From the NCBI RefSeq assembly GCF_020179475.1, contig NZ_JAILXZ010000001.1, positions 1,302,001-1,366,000 on the forward strand: a stretch of 64,000 bases of DNA, given 5' to 3'. The position numbers and the translations under genes were made by a program. The notes below the pieces were generated by a model. It was not told the origin of the DNA and did not search any database. It saw nothing but the letters and a program-made list of their open reading frames with translations. Source of the stretch: Novosphingobium huizhouense (GTDB lineage Bacteria; Pseudomonadota; Alphaproteobacteria; Sphingomonadales; Sphingomonadaceae). This document shows, piece by piece, positions 15,777 to 26,444 of this stretch; positions within the stretch are counted from its first letter, which is position 1; each line of letters begins with the position of its first letter.

Positions 15777-16504
15777 ACTACGATCAACGCAGCTTTGCCG
15801 CAGCGCGCGCCTATCGCGACGACACGGCCGACCGCATCCGCCGCTTCCTGCCGATGGTCCGGCGCCTCGCCTGGCATGTCCACGGCTCGGGACGGGCGGG
15901 GATCGAACTCGACGACCTTGTCCAGGCGGGCCTCGTCGCGCTTACCGAGTGCGCCCAGAAGCACGCCGGCCCGACCGAGGACGGCTTCGCCGCCTATGCC
16001 AAGCTGCGCGTGCGAGGCGCCATGGTCGATCTCGTCCGCCGCGCCAACCCGCTGTCGCGGACGGCCGCCGATCGCCGGCGGACGCTGCGCGAGGCGACCA
16101 GCGCCCTGCACGCCCGCCTCGGCCGCGAGCCCACCGAGCAGGAGCTGGCAAAGGAGCTGGGTCTGACCGGCGCCGATCTTGCCGACTTGCGTGCTGCTGC
16201 CGAACCGGTCCGATTTGAGGCGATCGACGATGCCTATTCCGACAGCGACAGCGCCTTCGCCGACGATCGCCCCGACAGCTTCGCGCTGCTCGCCGATGCC
16301 GAAATGCGCGGACAGGTGGCCGAGGCGATCGCGACGCTGCCGGAGCGGCTGATGATGGTGATCCAGCTCTACTTCGTCGAGGAACTCAACCTCGCGGAAA
16401 TCGCCGAGGTGCTCCAGGTCTCGGTGCCGCGCGTCCACCAGCTCAAGGCGCAGGCGCTCGAAAAGTTGCGCGCCGCGCTGGGCGACGGCTTCGACGTGCT
16501 GTAG
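15773..16504 (+). CDS. fliA: Flagellar sigma factor FliA (sigma-28)
   Basis: FliA directs RNA polymerase to late flagellar and chemotaxis promoters. The 243-residue product has sigma region 2 (LVQAGLVALTECAQKH, KLRVRGAMVDLVRRANPLSR, about 45-95), region 3 (RLGREPTEQELAKELGL) and region 4 with a helix-turn-helix (LAEIAEVLQVSVPRVHQLKAQA, about 208-229). AMVDLVR is the FliA-specific region 2.4 pattern. The ATG overlaps the flhA stop by 4 bp. Its antagonist FlgM is encoded at 11988 in the same arm. No clear FliA promoter was found elsewhere in the window. Confidence 0.95.
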   Translation: MNYDQRSFAAARAYRDDTADRIRRFLPMVRRLAWHVHGSGRAGIELDDLVQAGLVALTECAQKHAGPTEDGFAAYAKLRVRGAMVDLVRRANPLSRTAADRRRTLREATSALHARLGREPTEQELAKELGLTGADLADLRAAAEPVRFEAIDDAYSDSDSAFADDRPDSFALLADAEMRGQVAEAIATLPERLMMVIQLYFVEELNLAEIAEVLQVSVPRVHQLKAQALEKLRAALGDGFDVL

Positions 16505-16506
16505 CC

Positions 16507-16528
16507 ATCGGCCCCCCAGCGCCGATTT
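16507..16528 (+). terminator. Possible weak terminator after fliA
   Basis: The inverted repeat ATCGGC (16507-16512) / GCCGAT (16521-16526) is followed by only TTTA. The stem is short and the U-run poor, so this is at best a weak intrinsic terminator ending the plus flagellar arm. Confidence 0.35.
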
Positions 16529-16554
16529 AGCCGCTTGCGCCGCTCTCCCTTTTC

Positions 16555-18348
<1,794 letters not shown>

Positions 18349-18351
18349 AGT

Positions 18352-19047
18352 TCATGATTTTGGTGCGGGGTCGGCAACCACGATCGGATCGCCGACCCCG
18401 ATCCGCTTGCCGTCGGTGACGATGATGCGGTCGCCGACCTTCGTTACCGCGAACAGCTTCTTCGCGAATTCCTCGGGCACGCCGACGCAGCCGTTGGTGG
18501 CGTAGCCCTTGCGCACGTTGGCGCCGTGGATCGACACCCCGTCGTTGGTCATGCGCAACATGTAGGGCATCGGCGCTTCGTAGATGTTCGATACGTGATC
18601 GGCATCCTTCTCCATGATCGGGAAAATGCCGAGCGGCGTGGGCTTCTCGCCATAGCCCTTGAGGATCGCCGTCGCGCCGATCTCGTGGCCGCCGCGGAAC
18701 ACCGACAGCGTGCGTGCAGCAAGATCGACGGTGATCACCGTGGGCCCGGGCGCGCCCTTGCTCTCGTCCCAGTAGAACTGTCCGTACTTGATCGGGCCGT
18801 CGATCTTGAGAATCGACTTCACCACGAAGGGGCTGTCGTCGACCGGCCGCTGCGGGGCCGAAGCAGCAGGTGCAGGGCGCGGGGCCGGCGCGGCCGCGAT
18901 TGCCGGGCGAAGCCGCGCGCGCGCGACCGAAAACACCTCGCCGCCGACCTGCCACAGCAGCATTGCGCCGAGCAGCCCGATGGCGCCGACGAGCATCACC
19001 GCCAGGGGGTATCGCCGCACGAATTCGACAGGTCCGCTCTTCGCCAT
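18352..19047 (-). CDS. L,D-transpeptidase (YkuD domain)
   Basis: A periplasmic L,D-transpeptidase of 231 residues that would cross-link peptidoglycan or attach proteins to it. There is an N-terminal membrane anchor (about 12-32), a Pro/Ala-rich linker (about 50-70) and a YkuD domain with the catalytic motif SIHGAN followed by YATNGCVGV (His174, Cys187). ATG 19047 places the start directly before the membrane anchor; the open frame continues upstream without a clear start. The gene converges on the SDR gene with only 3 bp between the stops, and its promoter region is shared with the divergent aspartic protease gene. Confidence 0.9.
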   Translation of the reverse strand: MAKSGPVEFVRRYPLAVMLVGAIGLLGAMLLWQVGGEVFSVARARLRPAIAAAPAPRPAPAASAPQRPVDDSPFVVKSILKIDGPIKYGQFYWDESKGAPGPTVITVDLAARTLSVFRGGHEIGATAILKGYGEKPTPLGIFPIMEKDADHVSNIYEAPMPYMLRMTNDGVSIHGANVRKGYATNGCVGVPEEFAKKLFAVTKVGDRIIVTDGKRIGVGDPIVVADPAPKS

Positions 19048-19153
19048 GCTGGTGCCGTATCCCCGCTTCCCGCGCGGCGCGAATAGCATGACCCGGCCGC
19101 GAGCGACGAGTCCCTTCAGGACAGCGCAATGAAACGCATGGCATAAGCTCCCG

Positions 19154-19822
19154 ATGGACCAGGTCCTTCCCTTTCTGCGCGGGCTCGAAGCCTCGCTCGG
19201 CAGTGCGCCGCCGCTGCTGATCGGGGCTGGCGCGGCGATGGCGCTCACCTTGCTCGCGGGCGGGCTGGGGCGCGTATCGCCGCGGCTCGGCAGTGCCCTG
19301 CGCCTGAGCGGCAACCTTGCCCTGCTCGCTGTGTTCCTGCTGGCGGCGATGCGTTTCGTCCGGCTCGACCCCGCGTTCGATTCGCTGACGTCGAACCTCG
19401 CGATGCCGGCCCAGACGGTCTCGGGAGGCGAAACGCGCGTCCCGCTGTCGGCGGACGGGCACTACTGGATCGAGGCGCGCGTGAACGGTGCGTCGCAGCG
19501 CTTCATGGTCGATACCGGGGCGACGATCACGGCCTTGTCGACCGAGGCCGCCAACGCCGCCGGCATCCGTCCCGATCCCCTCCGCCTCCCGGTCGTCGTG
19601 CGCACCGCCAATGGCGCGACGCAGGCGCAGATGGCCCGGATCGACGAAGTGCGCTTCGGCTCGATCGTGGCGCGCGACATGGATGCGATCGTCACCGGCT
19701 CGACCGGCGGGTTGAACGTGCTCGGCATGAATTTCCTCTCGCGCCTGAAGGGCTGGCGCGTCGAGGAGGGCGTGCTCGTGCTTACCCCGCGTCGCGCTCC
19801 CGCCGATCCACCGGTGGGCTAG
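19154..19822 (+). CDS. Membrane-anchored retropepsin-like aspartic protease
   Basis: A 222-residue protein with two predicted membrane segments (about 20-38 and 54-68) and a C-terminal retropepsin-like domain. The active-site triad is FMVDTGATITALS (Asp120), followed by a flap-like region and the second conserved stretch NVLGMNFLSRLKGWRVEEGVLVL. This is the clan AA, TIGR02281-type architecture found widely in proteobacteria; one Asp per monomer implies dimerisation. Substrates are unknown. Its 3' end overlaps the convergent DUF418 gene by 41 bp, so the last 13 codons are read on both strands. Confidence 0.85.
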   Translation: MDQVLPFLRGLEASLGSAPPLLIGAGAAMALTLLAGGLGRVSPRLGSALRLSGNLALLAVFLLAAMRFVRLDPAFDSLTSNLAMPAQTVSGGETRVPLSADGHYWIEARVNGASQRFMVDTGATITALSTEAANAAGIRPDPLRLPVVVRTANGATQAQMARIDEVRFGSIVARDMDAIVTGSTGGLNVLGMNFLSRLKGWRVEEGVLVLTPRRAPADPPVG

Positions 19823-21068
19823 CGGCCGCAAGCCCGAGCCGGGTGAGCCGACGCCACAGCGCTTCTAGCGGACCCTGGGCGAACCGGGCGAGCCACCAGC
19901 CCGGCCAGGCGAGCATCGCGGCCCAGCCGAGCACGACGAAGCCGGGCAAAGCACCGCGCGGCACCATCGGCGCGAGGTTCAGCCCCCAGCCGGCGAACAG
20001 CGCACTCATCAGCACCGTGGTGCCGATGTAGTTGGTGAAGGCGCAACGCCCAGCCGCCCGGACCTGCCGTGCAAGGCGGCTGTGCCGAATCTGCGGCCAG
20101 CACCGCACCAGCAGCGCCGCATAGCCGAGCGCCATAAGCAGGTGGGGCAGGGCGGACAGGCTGCCGAGCGCCGCGAACATCGCCCGCGGCGGAAAGTCGT
20201 GCCGCCACAGCCAGACGAGCAGCGCAAGCGTCATTGCGCCGCCCAGGCCGATGCCGATGCGGCCCGCCCGGCGCAGGAGCGCCGGCGGCCATTGCCCGGC
20301 GAACAGGCCGCTTGCCTGCAACGCCATGCCGACCAGCATCAGCGGAAAGGTCTCGGTTACGGTAACCAGCAGGGTGTCGAAGGGCAGGAAAGGAGCGGTC
20401 GCCAGCCGCAGCCGTATCGCCGCCAGGAAGCCTGCATGGAGGATGGCGAGATCGCTCGCGAGCGATTCGGCGATCCGCTGCATGACCGCCGCCTGCTCGG
20501 CCACCTCGCCGGGAGCGGCATGGCCCGCCAGGATCCGTTGTTCGACCGCGATTCCCTGCAGGTCCCCCAGGCTCGCCAGGCCGTGGCTGACGAGGAACAC
20601 CGCGAGGCCCAAGGCCGCGAGCGTCGCCGGAGCGAGCCGGCGCAGCGCCATCGCGCCGAGGCCGCAGACCGCGTAGGGGAACAGGATGTCGCCCCACCAG
20701 AACAGCAGGTAGTGGAGATATCCCGCGACGGCGAGCCACAGCAACCGGCGCGCCTGCAGCCGGTCCGGCGGCAGCCCGCGTCGCTCGGCGCTCTGCGCGA
20801 ACAGCATCAGGCTCGCGCCGAACAGCATCGTGAACAGCGCCCGCATCTTTCCTTCGAACACGACGAAGGCGAAAGCGAACCACGCTGTTCCCGCAGCGTC
20901 GGACGGGCCGATGCGCGGGCTGAAGGTGGCGAGCGTCGGTCCCCACAGGCCGGTCACGTTGATCGCGAGGATGCCGAGGACGGCGATGCCGCGAATGAAG
21001 TCCAGCGATTCGATCCGCCGGCCGTCCGCCGCGTCGCGCGGCCGTGCGGGACGGGCAGCGGTCGCCAA
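19782..21068 (-). CDS. DUF418 family integral membrane protein
   Basis: A 428-residue polytopic membrane protein of the DUF418 family. The N-terminal RIESLDFIRGIAVLGILAIN is typical, followed by about ten hydrophobic segments, FEGKMRALFTMLFGAS, and the C-terminal DUF418 signature around GRCAFTNYIGTTVLMSALF (about 345-363) with GLNLAP. Related acyltransferase-like membrane proteins suggest a role in modifying envelope or exported molecules, but no reaction is established. It is the last gene of a pair with the Sel1/SPOR gene (4 bp between them) and converges on the protease gene with a 41-bp overlap. Confidence 0.85.
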   Translation of the reverse strand: MATAARPARPRDAADGRRIESLDFIRGIAVLGILAINVTGLWGPTLATFSPRIGPSDAAGTAWFAFAFVVFEGKMRALFTMLFGASLMLFAQSAERRGLPPDRLQARRLLWLAVAGYLHYLLFWWGDILFPYAVCGLGAMALRRLAPATLAALGLAVFLVSHGLASLGDLQGIAVEQRILAGHAAPGEVAEQAAVMQRIAESLASDLAILHAGFLAAIRLRLATAPFLPFDTLLVTVTETFPLMLVGMALQASGLFAGQWPPALLRRAGRIGIGLGGAMTLALLVWLWRHDFPPRAMFAALGSLSALPHLLMALGYAALLVRCWPQIRHSRLARQVRAAGRCAFTNYIGTTVLMSALFAGWGLNLAPMVPRGALPGFVVLGWAAMLAWPGWWLARFAQGPLEALWRRLTRLGLAAASPPVDRRERDAG

Positions 21069-21072
21069 GCGT

Positions 21073-22257
21073 TCAGGGCTTCGTGACGAGGCAGGCGAGG
21101 TCCGCCGCTTTCAGTCCGCTGCAGGCGCGCGCCGCCTCGGCCTCGCTGGCATAGCCGCCTGCCTGGAGCCGGGTCACGCCCTGTGCGGAAAGGTCGATGC
21201 GCGCGCGGCCGACGATTTCCGGCCGGGTGCGCGCCCGGGCCCACAGCGCATCGGCATTGGCCTTGCTCGCAAAGGCGCCGAGCTGGACGCGCCAGGGGCC
21301 CGTGACCGGTAGCGACCTCGGCGCTGCGGGCCGCGCCGCCGTCGAACCCGCGGCAGCGGCGTTGGCGGCAGTGGGTGGCGCGCTGCCGGGCCCGGTCGCG
21401 GCGCCGCGCACCGCGCGCGGCGGAACGACCACTGCGCCGGCGTAGTCCGCGCCAACCGCGACCGGGCGGGTCGGATCGCTCTGGTATGGTGGAACGACCG
21501 CGTGCTCGCCCACCACCCGCACCGGTCGCGGCGGCTCGGGCGCCGGCACGGGCGGGGTCGGAGGCGCCGGCGGGGCAGGCGACGGCGCAGCCGAAGCAGG
21601 CGCGGCCTGCGCCGGCTCGTTGACGGCAAGGCCGCTGCGGGCGGCAAGGTCGGCGCCGCCGAGCTGGATCGCCCGGGCGCGCTCCTCGCGCTGCTGCAGT
21701 TCTCCTGCAAGCGCGACGCCTTGCTGGCGCTGGTCGAGCGGGATCGTCTGGTTCATCGTGGCAAGGCCCGACAGCGCCTGCGGGAGGTCGCTTGCCGCTG
21801 CGCGCGTCAGCAAGGCATAGGCGCGCACCCAGTCGCGCTTGGCAAAGTCCCCGTTGAACGCCGCCACGCCGACCAGATACTGCGCCCGCGGCTCCCCTCG
21901 CTCGGCCGATTGCTCGAGCCAGGGCATCGCCTCGGCCTGCCGGCCCGACTGGAACAGCAGGAGGCCATAGTTGTCGGCCGCGCGCGCATGGCCCTGCTCG
22001 GCGGCGGCGCGGTAGTACTGCTCCGCCTTGGCGAGATCGGGGGCGACGCCGCGTCCCAGCTTGTAGGCCTGGGCGAGGTCGAACTGCGCATCGGCATCGC
22101 CCTTGGCCGCCGGACCCTGCCACTCCTTGACCGCGCGGGCATAGTCGCCCCTGGTCCATGCCTCGACTCCGGCGCGGACGTCGGCAAGCGCCGGCGTCGC
22201 AAGCACCAGCGCGGTAGCGAACGCGGGCAGGGCGAGGAAGGCAATCGGGCGACGCAT
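21073..22257 (-). CDS. Sel1-repeat, SPOR-domain periplasmic protein
   Basis: A 394-residue secreted protein: a signal peptide (MRRPIAFLALPAFATALVLA..ALA, about 1-25), Sel1-like repeats at about 30-175 (AKGDADAQFDLAQAYKLGRG, EQGHARAADNYGLLLFQSG, ERGEPRAQYLVGVAAFNG), a long Pro/Ala-rich linker (about 225-315) and a C-terminal SPOR domain (PWRVQLGAFASKANADALWA to the end). SPOR domains bind denuded glycan at the division septum. It is divergent from the ParA-like gene, whose own downstream partner also carries a SPOR domain. The start at 22257 was chosen because it begins the signal peptide; an open frame of no family likeness precedes it. Confidence 0.87.
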   Translation of the reverse strand: MRRPIAFLALPAFATALVLATPALADVRAGVEAWTRGDYARAVKEWQGPAAKGDADAQFDLAQAYKLGRGVAPDLAKAEQYYRAAAEQGHARAADNYGLLLFQSGRQAEAMPWLEQSAERGEPRAQYLVGVAAFNGDFAKRDWVRAYALLTRAAASDLPQALSGLATMNQTIPLDQRQQGVALAGELQQREERARAIQLGGADLAARSGLAVNEPAQAAPASAAPSPAPPAPPTPPVPAPEPPRPVRVVGEHAVVPPYQSDPTRPVAVGADYAGAVVVPPRAVRGAATGPGSAPPTAANAAAAGSTAARPAAPRSLPVTGPWRVQLGAFASKANADALWARARTRPEIVGRARIDLSAQGVTRLQAGGYASEAEAARACSGLKAADLACLVTKP

Positions 22258-22399
22258 GGGATCGAGGCACGTCCTTGTCCGGCCGCCGGCGCCTCGCCGT
22301 CGGCAAAGTTCAAGCGATACAGTAGCAGACATAGTCAACAAGGCATTAGCAAAGCCTTGATGCAGACGCGCAGGCGCGTTTCCGCGGAACGCCGGGGCG

Positions 22400-22414
22400 T
22401 TAACCAATATTTTA
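22400..22414. promoter_or_regulatory. CtrA-like box between the SPOR and ParA genes
   Basis: TTAA-CCAATAT-TTTA matches the CtrA consensus TTAA-N7-TTAA except at one base, inside the 211-bp divergent spacer and 55 bp before the TTG of the ParA-like gene. The surroundings are more AT-rich than the rest of the window. A CtrA-pathway phosphotransferase (ChpT) is encoded at 38476, so the regulator should exist in this organism; binding is inferred. Confidence 0.45.
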
Positions 22415-22468
22415 GTGAGTTTTGCGATTCCTTTCCGCGAACCTGCTTCAGGCTTCGAGGGGGATACG

Positions 22469-23203
22469 TTGCGCGTACTGGCATTGGCTTCGCAGAAAGG
22501 CGGTTCGGGCAAGACCACCTTGTCCGGTCACCTCGCCGTTCAGGCGCAGCGCGCCGGTGCCGGCCCGGTGGTGCTGATCGACATCGACCCGCAGGGCTCG
22601 CTGTCGGACTGGTGGAACGAGCGCGAGGCGGAATATCCCGCGTTCGCCCAGACCACCGTGTCGCGTCTGGCCGCCGATCTCGCGATCCTGCGCCAGCAGG
22701 GCTTCCGTCTTGCGGTGATCGATACGCCGCCCGCGATCACGATGGCGATCCAGTCGGTGATCTCGGTCGCCGAACTCGTCGTCGTGCCGACCAGGCCGAG
22801 CCCGCACGACCTGCGCGCCGTCGGCGCCACCGTCGATTTGTGCGAACGCGCCGGCAAGCCGCTGATCTTCGTGGTCAACGCGGCGACGCCCAAGGCGCGC
22901 ATCACCTCGGAGGCCGCCGTCGCGCTGTCGCAGCATGGCACCGTCGCTCCGGTCACGCTGCACCACCGCACCGATTTCGCCTCGTCGATGATCGACGGAC
23001 GCACGGTCATGGAAGTCGATCCGGCTGGCAAGTCGGCGCAGGAAGTGGTCCAGCTCTGGACCTACGTTTCCGAGCGGCTCGAGAAAAATTTCCGGCGCAC
23101 CGTGTTCGCCGTCCCGCAACCTGCCGCATCGACAACGCCGATGCCGATGGCCGGCGCTCCGCGGCCCGCCGGCGGCTTCGGTCGCCGCGTCGTCGGCTCG
23201 TGA
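22469..23203 (+). CDS. Orphan ParA-family ATPase
   Basis: A ParA/MinD-type ATPase of 244 residues. The deviant Walker A motif ASQKGGSGKTTLSGHLA (about 7-23) has the signature lysine, followed by IDIDPQGSLSDWW (Walker A' region) and the Walker B-like LAVIDTPPAITM. The TTG start is preceded by GAGGGGGA at good spacing; an ATG 18 codons earlier is possible. It is not next to parB or an origin, so it is an orphan ParA, the kind that positions chemosensory arrays, secretion machines or plasmids on the nucleoid. The next gene encodes a ribbon-helix-helix-like protein, probably its partner, and SPOR-domain proteins lie on both sides. Confidence 0.87.
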   Translation: MRVLALASQKGGSGKTTLSGHLAVQAQRAGAGPVVLIDIDPQGSLSDWWNEREAEYPAFAQTTVSRLAADLAILRQQGFRLAVIDTPPAITMAIQSVISVAELVVVPTRPSPHDLRAVGATVDLCERAGKPLIFVVNAATPKARITSEAAVALSQHGTVAPVTLHHRTDFASSMIDGRTVMEVDPAGKSAQEVVQLWTYVSERLEKNFRRTVFAVPQPAASTTPMPMAGAPRPAGGFGRRVVGS

Positions 23204-23217
23204 CGGAGGATCCCCGG

Positions 23218-23772
23218 ATGGCCGAACCCCGCCCCGTCGCGTCGCTGACGCCGGGCCTGCTCGCCCGCAAGGGCACCGCCCGCCCGGCGATGCGCTCGCA
23301 GTTGCACGCGCTCGGTTTCGACGACAGCCCGCGGGTGGTGCCGATGCACGGCGACCGCCCCGTTTTCGAAGACGATCTCGGCTGGAACGACATGGGCGAG
23401 GATGCACTCGCACCCGTCGTCGCGATTTCCGCCAAGGCGCCCGTGGCCGCATCGGTCGAGCCGCCCGAAGTGGTGCGCCAGCTCGATTCGCTGGCCGACG
23501 TGATCACCCGCAAGGTCGCGATGGACGCGCGAGTCGCCGCGGCCGAGGCGCTCGCCATGCCCCGCCCGTCGCGGCGCAAGGGCGAAGCGCTCAAGGAAGG
23601 CCGCAAGGCTGCCTTCACCCTGCGCCTCGACAGCGAGCAGCACTTGCGCCTGCGCCTTGCCGCCGCGCTCGAAAGCCGCAGCGCCCAGGCAGTTGTCGCA
23701 GAGGCCCTCGACCAATTTCTTAACGCTATTCCAGGCATGGACGACTTCGCCCGTCGTGCGCGCGAACACTGA
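23218..23772 (+). CDS. Ribbon-helix-helix-like partner of the ParA ATPase
   Basis: Not a named family. The 184-residue product starts at ATG 23218 with GGAGGA upstream, 14 bp after the parA-like stop. The N-terminal half is low in predicted structure (VASLTPGLLARKGTARPAMR, then an acidic stretch around EDDLGWNDMGED). The C-terminal 50 residues resemble a ribbon-helix-helix fold: KAAFTLRLDSEQHLRLRLAA with AALESRSAQAVVAEALDQFL. Such small RHH proteins often act as DNA-binding or ATPase-stimulating partners of orphan ParA proteins, a role for which a basic N-terminal region is suitable. Function is inferred from context. Confidence 0.7.
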   Translation: MAEPRPVASLTPGLLARKGTARPAMRSQLHALGFDDSPRVVPMHGDRPVFEDDLGWNDMGEDALAPVVAISAKAPVAASVEPPEVVRQLDSLADVITRKVAMDARVAAAEALAMPRPSRRKGEALKEGRKAAFTLRLDSEQHLRLRLAAALESRSAQAVVAEALDQFLNAIPGMDDFARRAREH

Positions 23773-23791
23773 TAATCGGGAACCAGACGCC

Positions 23792-25117
23792 ATGACTCTC
23801 CGCGCCGAAATCAGACGCTCCTGGAACACCGGCCTCGCCCTGTCGCTGTCGACGGTGTTCCTCGGCAGCCTCGTCGCCGGCTGCAGCGCCGTGGGCGTCC
23901 ACCCTTCGCGCGCCGCCGCCGGAGCCGATGCGGCCGCCGTCGCGGGCCGGACGGACAAGGCCATCGCCCTTGCCGAACGGGCGGTCCTGACCGATCCGCG
24001 CAATGCCGCCCGCCGCACCGCGCTCGGCAATGCCTATCTTCGCGCCGGGCGGTTCGAATCCGCGCGTCAGGCCTTCGACGAGGCGATGCAGCTGGGTGAC
24101 GACAGCGGCAAGGCCGCGCTCAGCCTCGCGCTTGCCGACATCGCCATGGGCCGCTTCGATACCGCGGCCGATACGCTGGATGTCTACCGCGCGAGCATTC
24201 CCGATCCCGACTACGGCCTCGCCATGGCGATGGCCGGACGCACGCAGCAAGGGGTGAGCACGCTGGTCGCTGCCCTGCGCGCCGGCGACGACAGTCCCAA
24301 GCTGCGCCAGAACCTTGCCTATGCCTATGCCCTTGCCGGCCAGTGGCGCGAGGCGCGGGTGATGGCCGCGCAGGATCTTCCGGCCGACCAGCTCGATGCG
24401 CGCATGCAGCAATGGCTGCTCAGCGCCGGCCCGCGCGAGACCCGCACCCGCGTCGCCGCGCTGCTCGGCGCCCCGCTGCGCGCCGATGCGGGGCAGCCGC
24501 AAGCGCTCGCGCTGGTGAACTTCCCGGAACACGGGGCGGTGCGCCAGGCCGATTCCGGCGAAGCCGCAGCGCCGGGGGGCGCGGCAACGCCCGCGGCCGC
24601 GACCCCGGTCCTCGCCGAGGCCGCCACGCAGGAACTCCCGGCAGTCCGTGCCGACGACGAAGCGTCTGCCGCAGCGCCGGCGCCCGCGCCAACCCTGGCC
24701 GAGGCCGCCGTTCCGCCGTCTTCGCATGCTGCCACGCACGTCGCCTACCGCGTCGTCGGCGCCAATGCGCTGCGGCCCGCCCCGGTTGCGCCGGCGGCAT
24801 CGCGCGCTCCGGCGGCGGGCGGCAGCCACGTCGTCCAGCTCGGCGCCTTCTCGAGCGCCGAGGGCGCGCGCCGCGCCTGGCGTCATTTCGTGGCCAAAAG
24901 CCCGACGCTTTCCGGCTACAAGCCGCTGATTACCCAGGCGAACGTTCACGGACGCATGTTCTGGCGCGTCCAGGCCGCCGGCTTCCAGGGCTATGCCCGC
25001 GCCAGCGCCCTGTGCGGCACCGTGAAGGCGCGCGGCGGGTCGTGCCTCGTCATGGCGAGCGCCAGCGCTCCCGCGCCGGTCGCGGCTGCGGAAACCAGGT
25101 TTGCCCGACGGCGTTGA
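23792..25117 (+). CDS. TPR and SPOR-domain lipoprotein
   Basis: A 441-residue probable lipoprotein: the N-terminus has a lipobox (FLGSLVAGC, Cys about 31), TPR-like helical repeats follow at about 50-180 (RTDKAIALAERAVLTDPRN, RRTALGNAYLRAGRFESARQ, AFDEAMQLGDDSGKAALSLA), then an Ala/Pro/Glu-rich linker (about 245-345) and a C-terminal SPOR domain (SHVVQLGAFSSAEGARRAWR, about 345-425). It starts 19 bp after the RHH gene and ends before a strong terminator, closing the parA-like operon. It and the divergent Sel1/SPOR protein have the same plan, helical repeats plus septal glycan binding. Confidence 0.85.
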   Translation: MTLRAEIRRSWNTGLALSLSTVFLGSLVAGCSAVGVHPSRAAAGADAAAVAGRTDKAIALAERAVLTDPRNAARRTALGNAYLRAGRFESARQAFDEAMQLGDDSGKAALSLALADIAMGRFDTAADTLDVYRASIPDPDYGLAMAMAGRTQQGVSTLVAALRAGDDSPKLRQNLAYAYALAGQWREARVMAAQDLPADQLDARMQQWLLSAGPRETRTRVAALLGAPLRADAGQPQALALVNFPEHGAVRQADSGEAAAPGGAATPAAATPVLAEAATQELPAVRADDEASAAAPAPAPTLAEAAVPPSSHAATHVAYRVVGANALRPAPVAPAASRAPAAGGSHVVQLGAFSSAEGARRAWRHFVAKSPTLSGYKPLITQANVHGRMFWRVQAAGFQGYARASALCGTVKARGGSCLVMASASAPAPVAAAETRFARRR

Positions 25118-25151
25118 CCCACCGTCACGATTACCCCTGAATGAACCAACT

Positions 25152-25186
25152 GGGGCCGGACGTCAGCGCGTCCGGCCCCATTTTTG
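25152..25186 (+). terminator. Rho-independent terminator after the parA/TPR operon
   Basis: An 11-bp perfect GC-rich stem, GGGGCCGGACG (25152-25162) with CGTCCGGCCCC (25169-25179), has a 6-nt loop and is followed by ATTTTTG. It terminates the plus-strand operon and also separates it from the convergent pyrC-like gene. Confidence 0.9.
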
Positions 25187-25211
25187 TCGGCGCCCCGGCC
25201 TGCAGCGAAGG

Positions 25212-26444
25212 TCAGTCGACCCGCGCGCCGCCCTTGAACAGCGCAAGCACGCGGCCTTCGACCGGACGGCGGTCGAACGGCGTATTGCCTGCGGCTGCGG
25301 CCATCTTGTCCGAATCGACGATCCACGGCCGGTGCGGATCGATCAGCGCGATGTCCGCTTCCCCGCCGACCGTCAGCGCGCCCGCCGGCACGCCCAGCAA
25401 TGCTGCCGGGTTGCGCGCCAGCAGGGCAAAGGCGCGGGCGATGTCGATATGGCCGTCGCGGACCAGCGTCAGCGTCAGCGGCAGCAGCGTCTCCGCGCCC
25501 GCCATGCCCGGCTCGGCATCGCTGAACGGCAGGCGCTTGTCCTCCGCGCCGCGCGGATCGTGGCCCGAGCCGATCACGTCGATCGTGCCGTCACCGATTG
25601 CGGCGATCACCGCCTTGCGATCGGAGTCGCTGCGCAGCGGCGGCGAAAGGCGGCAGAAGGTACGGAAATCGGCCAGTTCGAGGTCCGAAAGCATGAAATG
25701 CGCCGGCGTCACCCCCGCGCTCACCCGCACGCCGCGGGCCTTGGCGGCGCGGACGAGATCGAGCGCGCGCGCGGTCGTCACCTGGCGGAAGTGGACCCGC
25801 GCGCCGGTCATCTCCGCGAGTGCAAGGTCGCGCGCGACCGCCAGTGCCTCGGCCTCGGCGGGCGCCGAAGGCAGCCCCAGCCGCGTCGCCATCTCGCCTG
25901 CGGTGGCGACCGCGCTACCGGTGATCCCGGCGTCTTCGGCATGGGTCACGACCACGAGGTCGAGCATCGCGCAATAGGACAGCAACCGCAGCATCACGCC
26001 CGAATCGGCGATCCACTGCCGGCCGGTGGCAACCGCGCGCGCGCCCGCGTCGCGCATCAGCGCCAGCTCGGCGAGGTGTGCGCCCTCGAGCCCGACGGTT
26101 GCCGCGGCGAGTGGGTGGACCCACATGTCAGGCTTGCCCGATTGCGCTGCGAACCGGACGCGGGCCGGGTGGTCGAGCGGGGGACTCTGGTCGGGCATCA
26201 GGCCCGCGCGGGTGATGCCGCCGAAGTGGAACGCGGGTTTGTCGATGGCGAATACGCCGAGGTCGACCAGACCGGGCGCCACGAGCGCGCCCCTGGCGTC
26301 GACCACGTCGTCGCCGTCCTGCGCGACCACGTCGGGGCCGATCGCCGCGATCCGGCCGTCGACGCAGCGCAGCGCACCGCTCACGGCGGGGCCCTCGGGC
26401 AGCACCAGCCGGCCGCCGGTGATGGTCAGCGGGCGCGGGGTCAT
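25212..26444 (-). CDS. Dihydroorotase homologue lacking metal ligands (PyrC'/PyrX type)
   Basis: A 410-residue amidohydrolase-fold protein homologous to dihydroorotase. The motif that supplies two zinc-binding histidines (usually DxHxH near residue 60) reads [16 protein letters not shown] here, and the late conserved DHAPH motif reads GHDPRG; a carboxylated-lysine region is also not evident. It is therefore probably inactive. In Pseudomonas an inactive dihydroorotase homologue is encoded next to pyrB and is required to assemble aspartate transcarbamoylase; here the gene overlaps pyrB by 4 bp (ATGA). A catalytic dihydroorotase should be encoded elsewhere. The HAEDAG motif and the overall length are retained. 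Confidence 0.85.
   Translation of the reverse strand: MTPRPLTITGGRLVLPEGPAVSGALRCVDGRIAAIGPDVVAQDGDDVVDARGALVAPGLVDLGVFAIDKPAFHFGGITRAGLMPDQSPPLDHPARVRFAAQSGKPDMWVHPLAAATVGLEGAHLAELALMRDAGARAVATGRQWIADSGVMLRLLSYCAMLDLVVVTHAEDAGITGSAVATAGEMATRLGLPSAPAEAEALAVARDLALAEMTGARVHFRQVTTARALDLVRAAKARGVRVSAGVTPAHFMLSDLELADFRTFCRLSPPLRSDSDRKAVIAAIGDGTIDVIGSGHDPRGAEDKRLPFSDAEPGMAGAETLLPLTLTLVRDGHIDIARAFALLARNPAALLGVPAGALTVGGEADIALIDPHRPWIVDSDKMAAAAGNTPFDRRPVEGRVLALFKGGARVD

Noticed and set aside
25212..26444. Active dihydroorotase PyrC
   Set aside because: The zinc ligand pair and the late His motif are missing, so it is called an inactive homologue.
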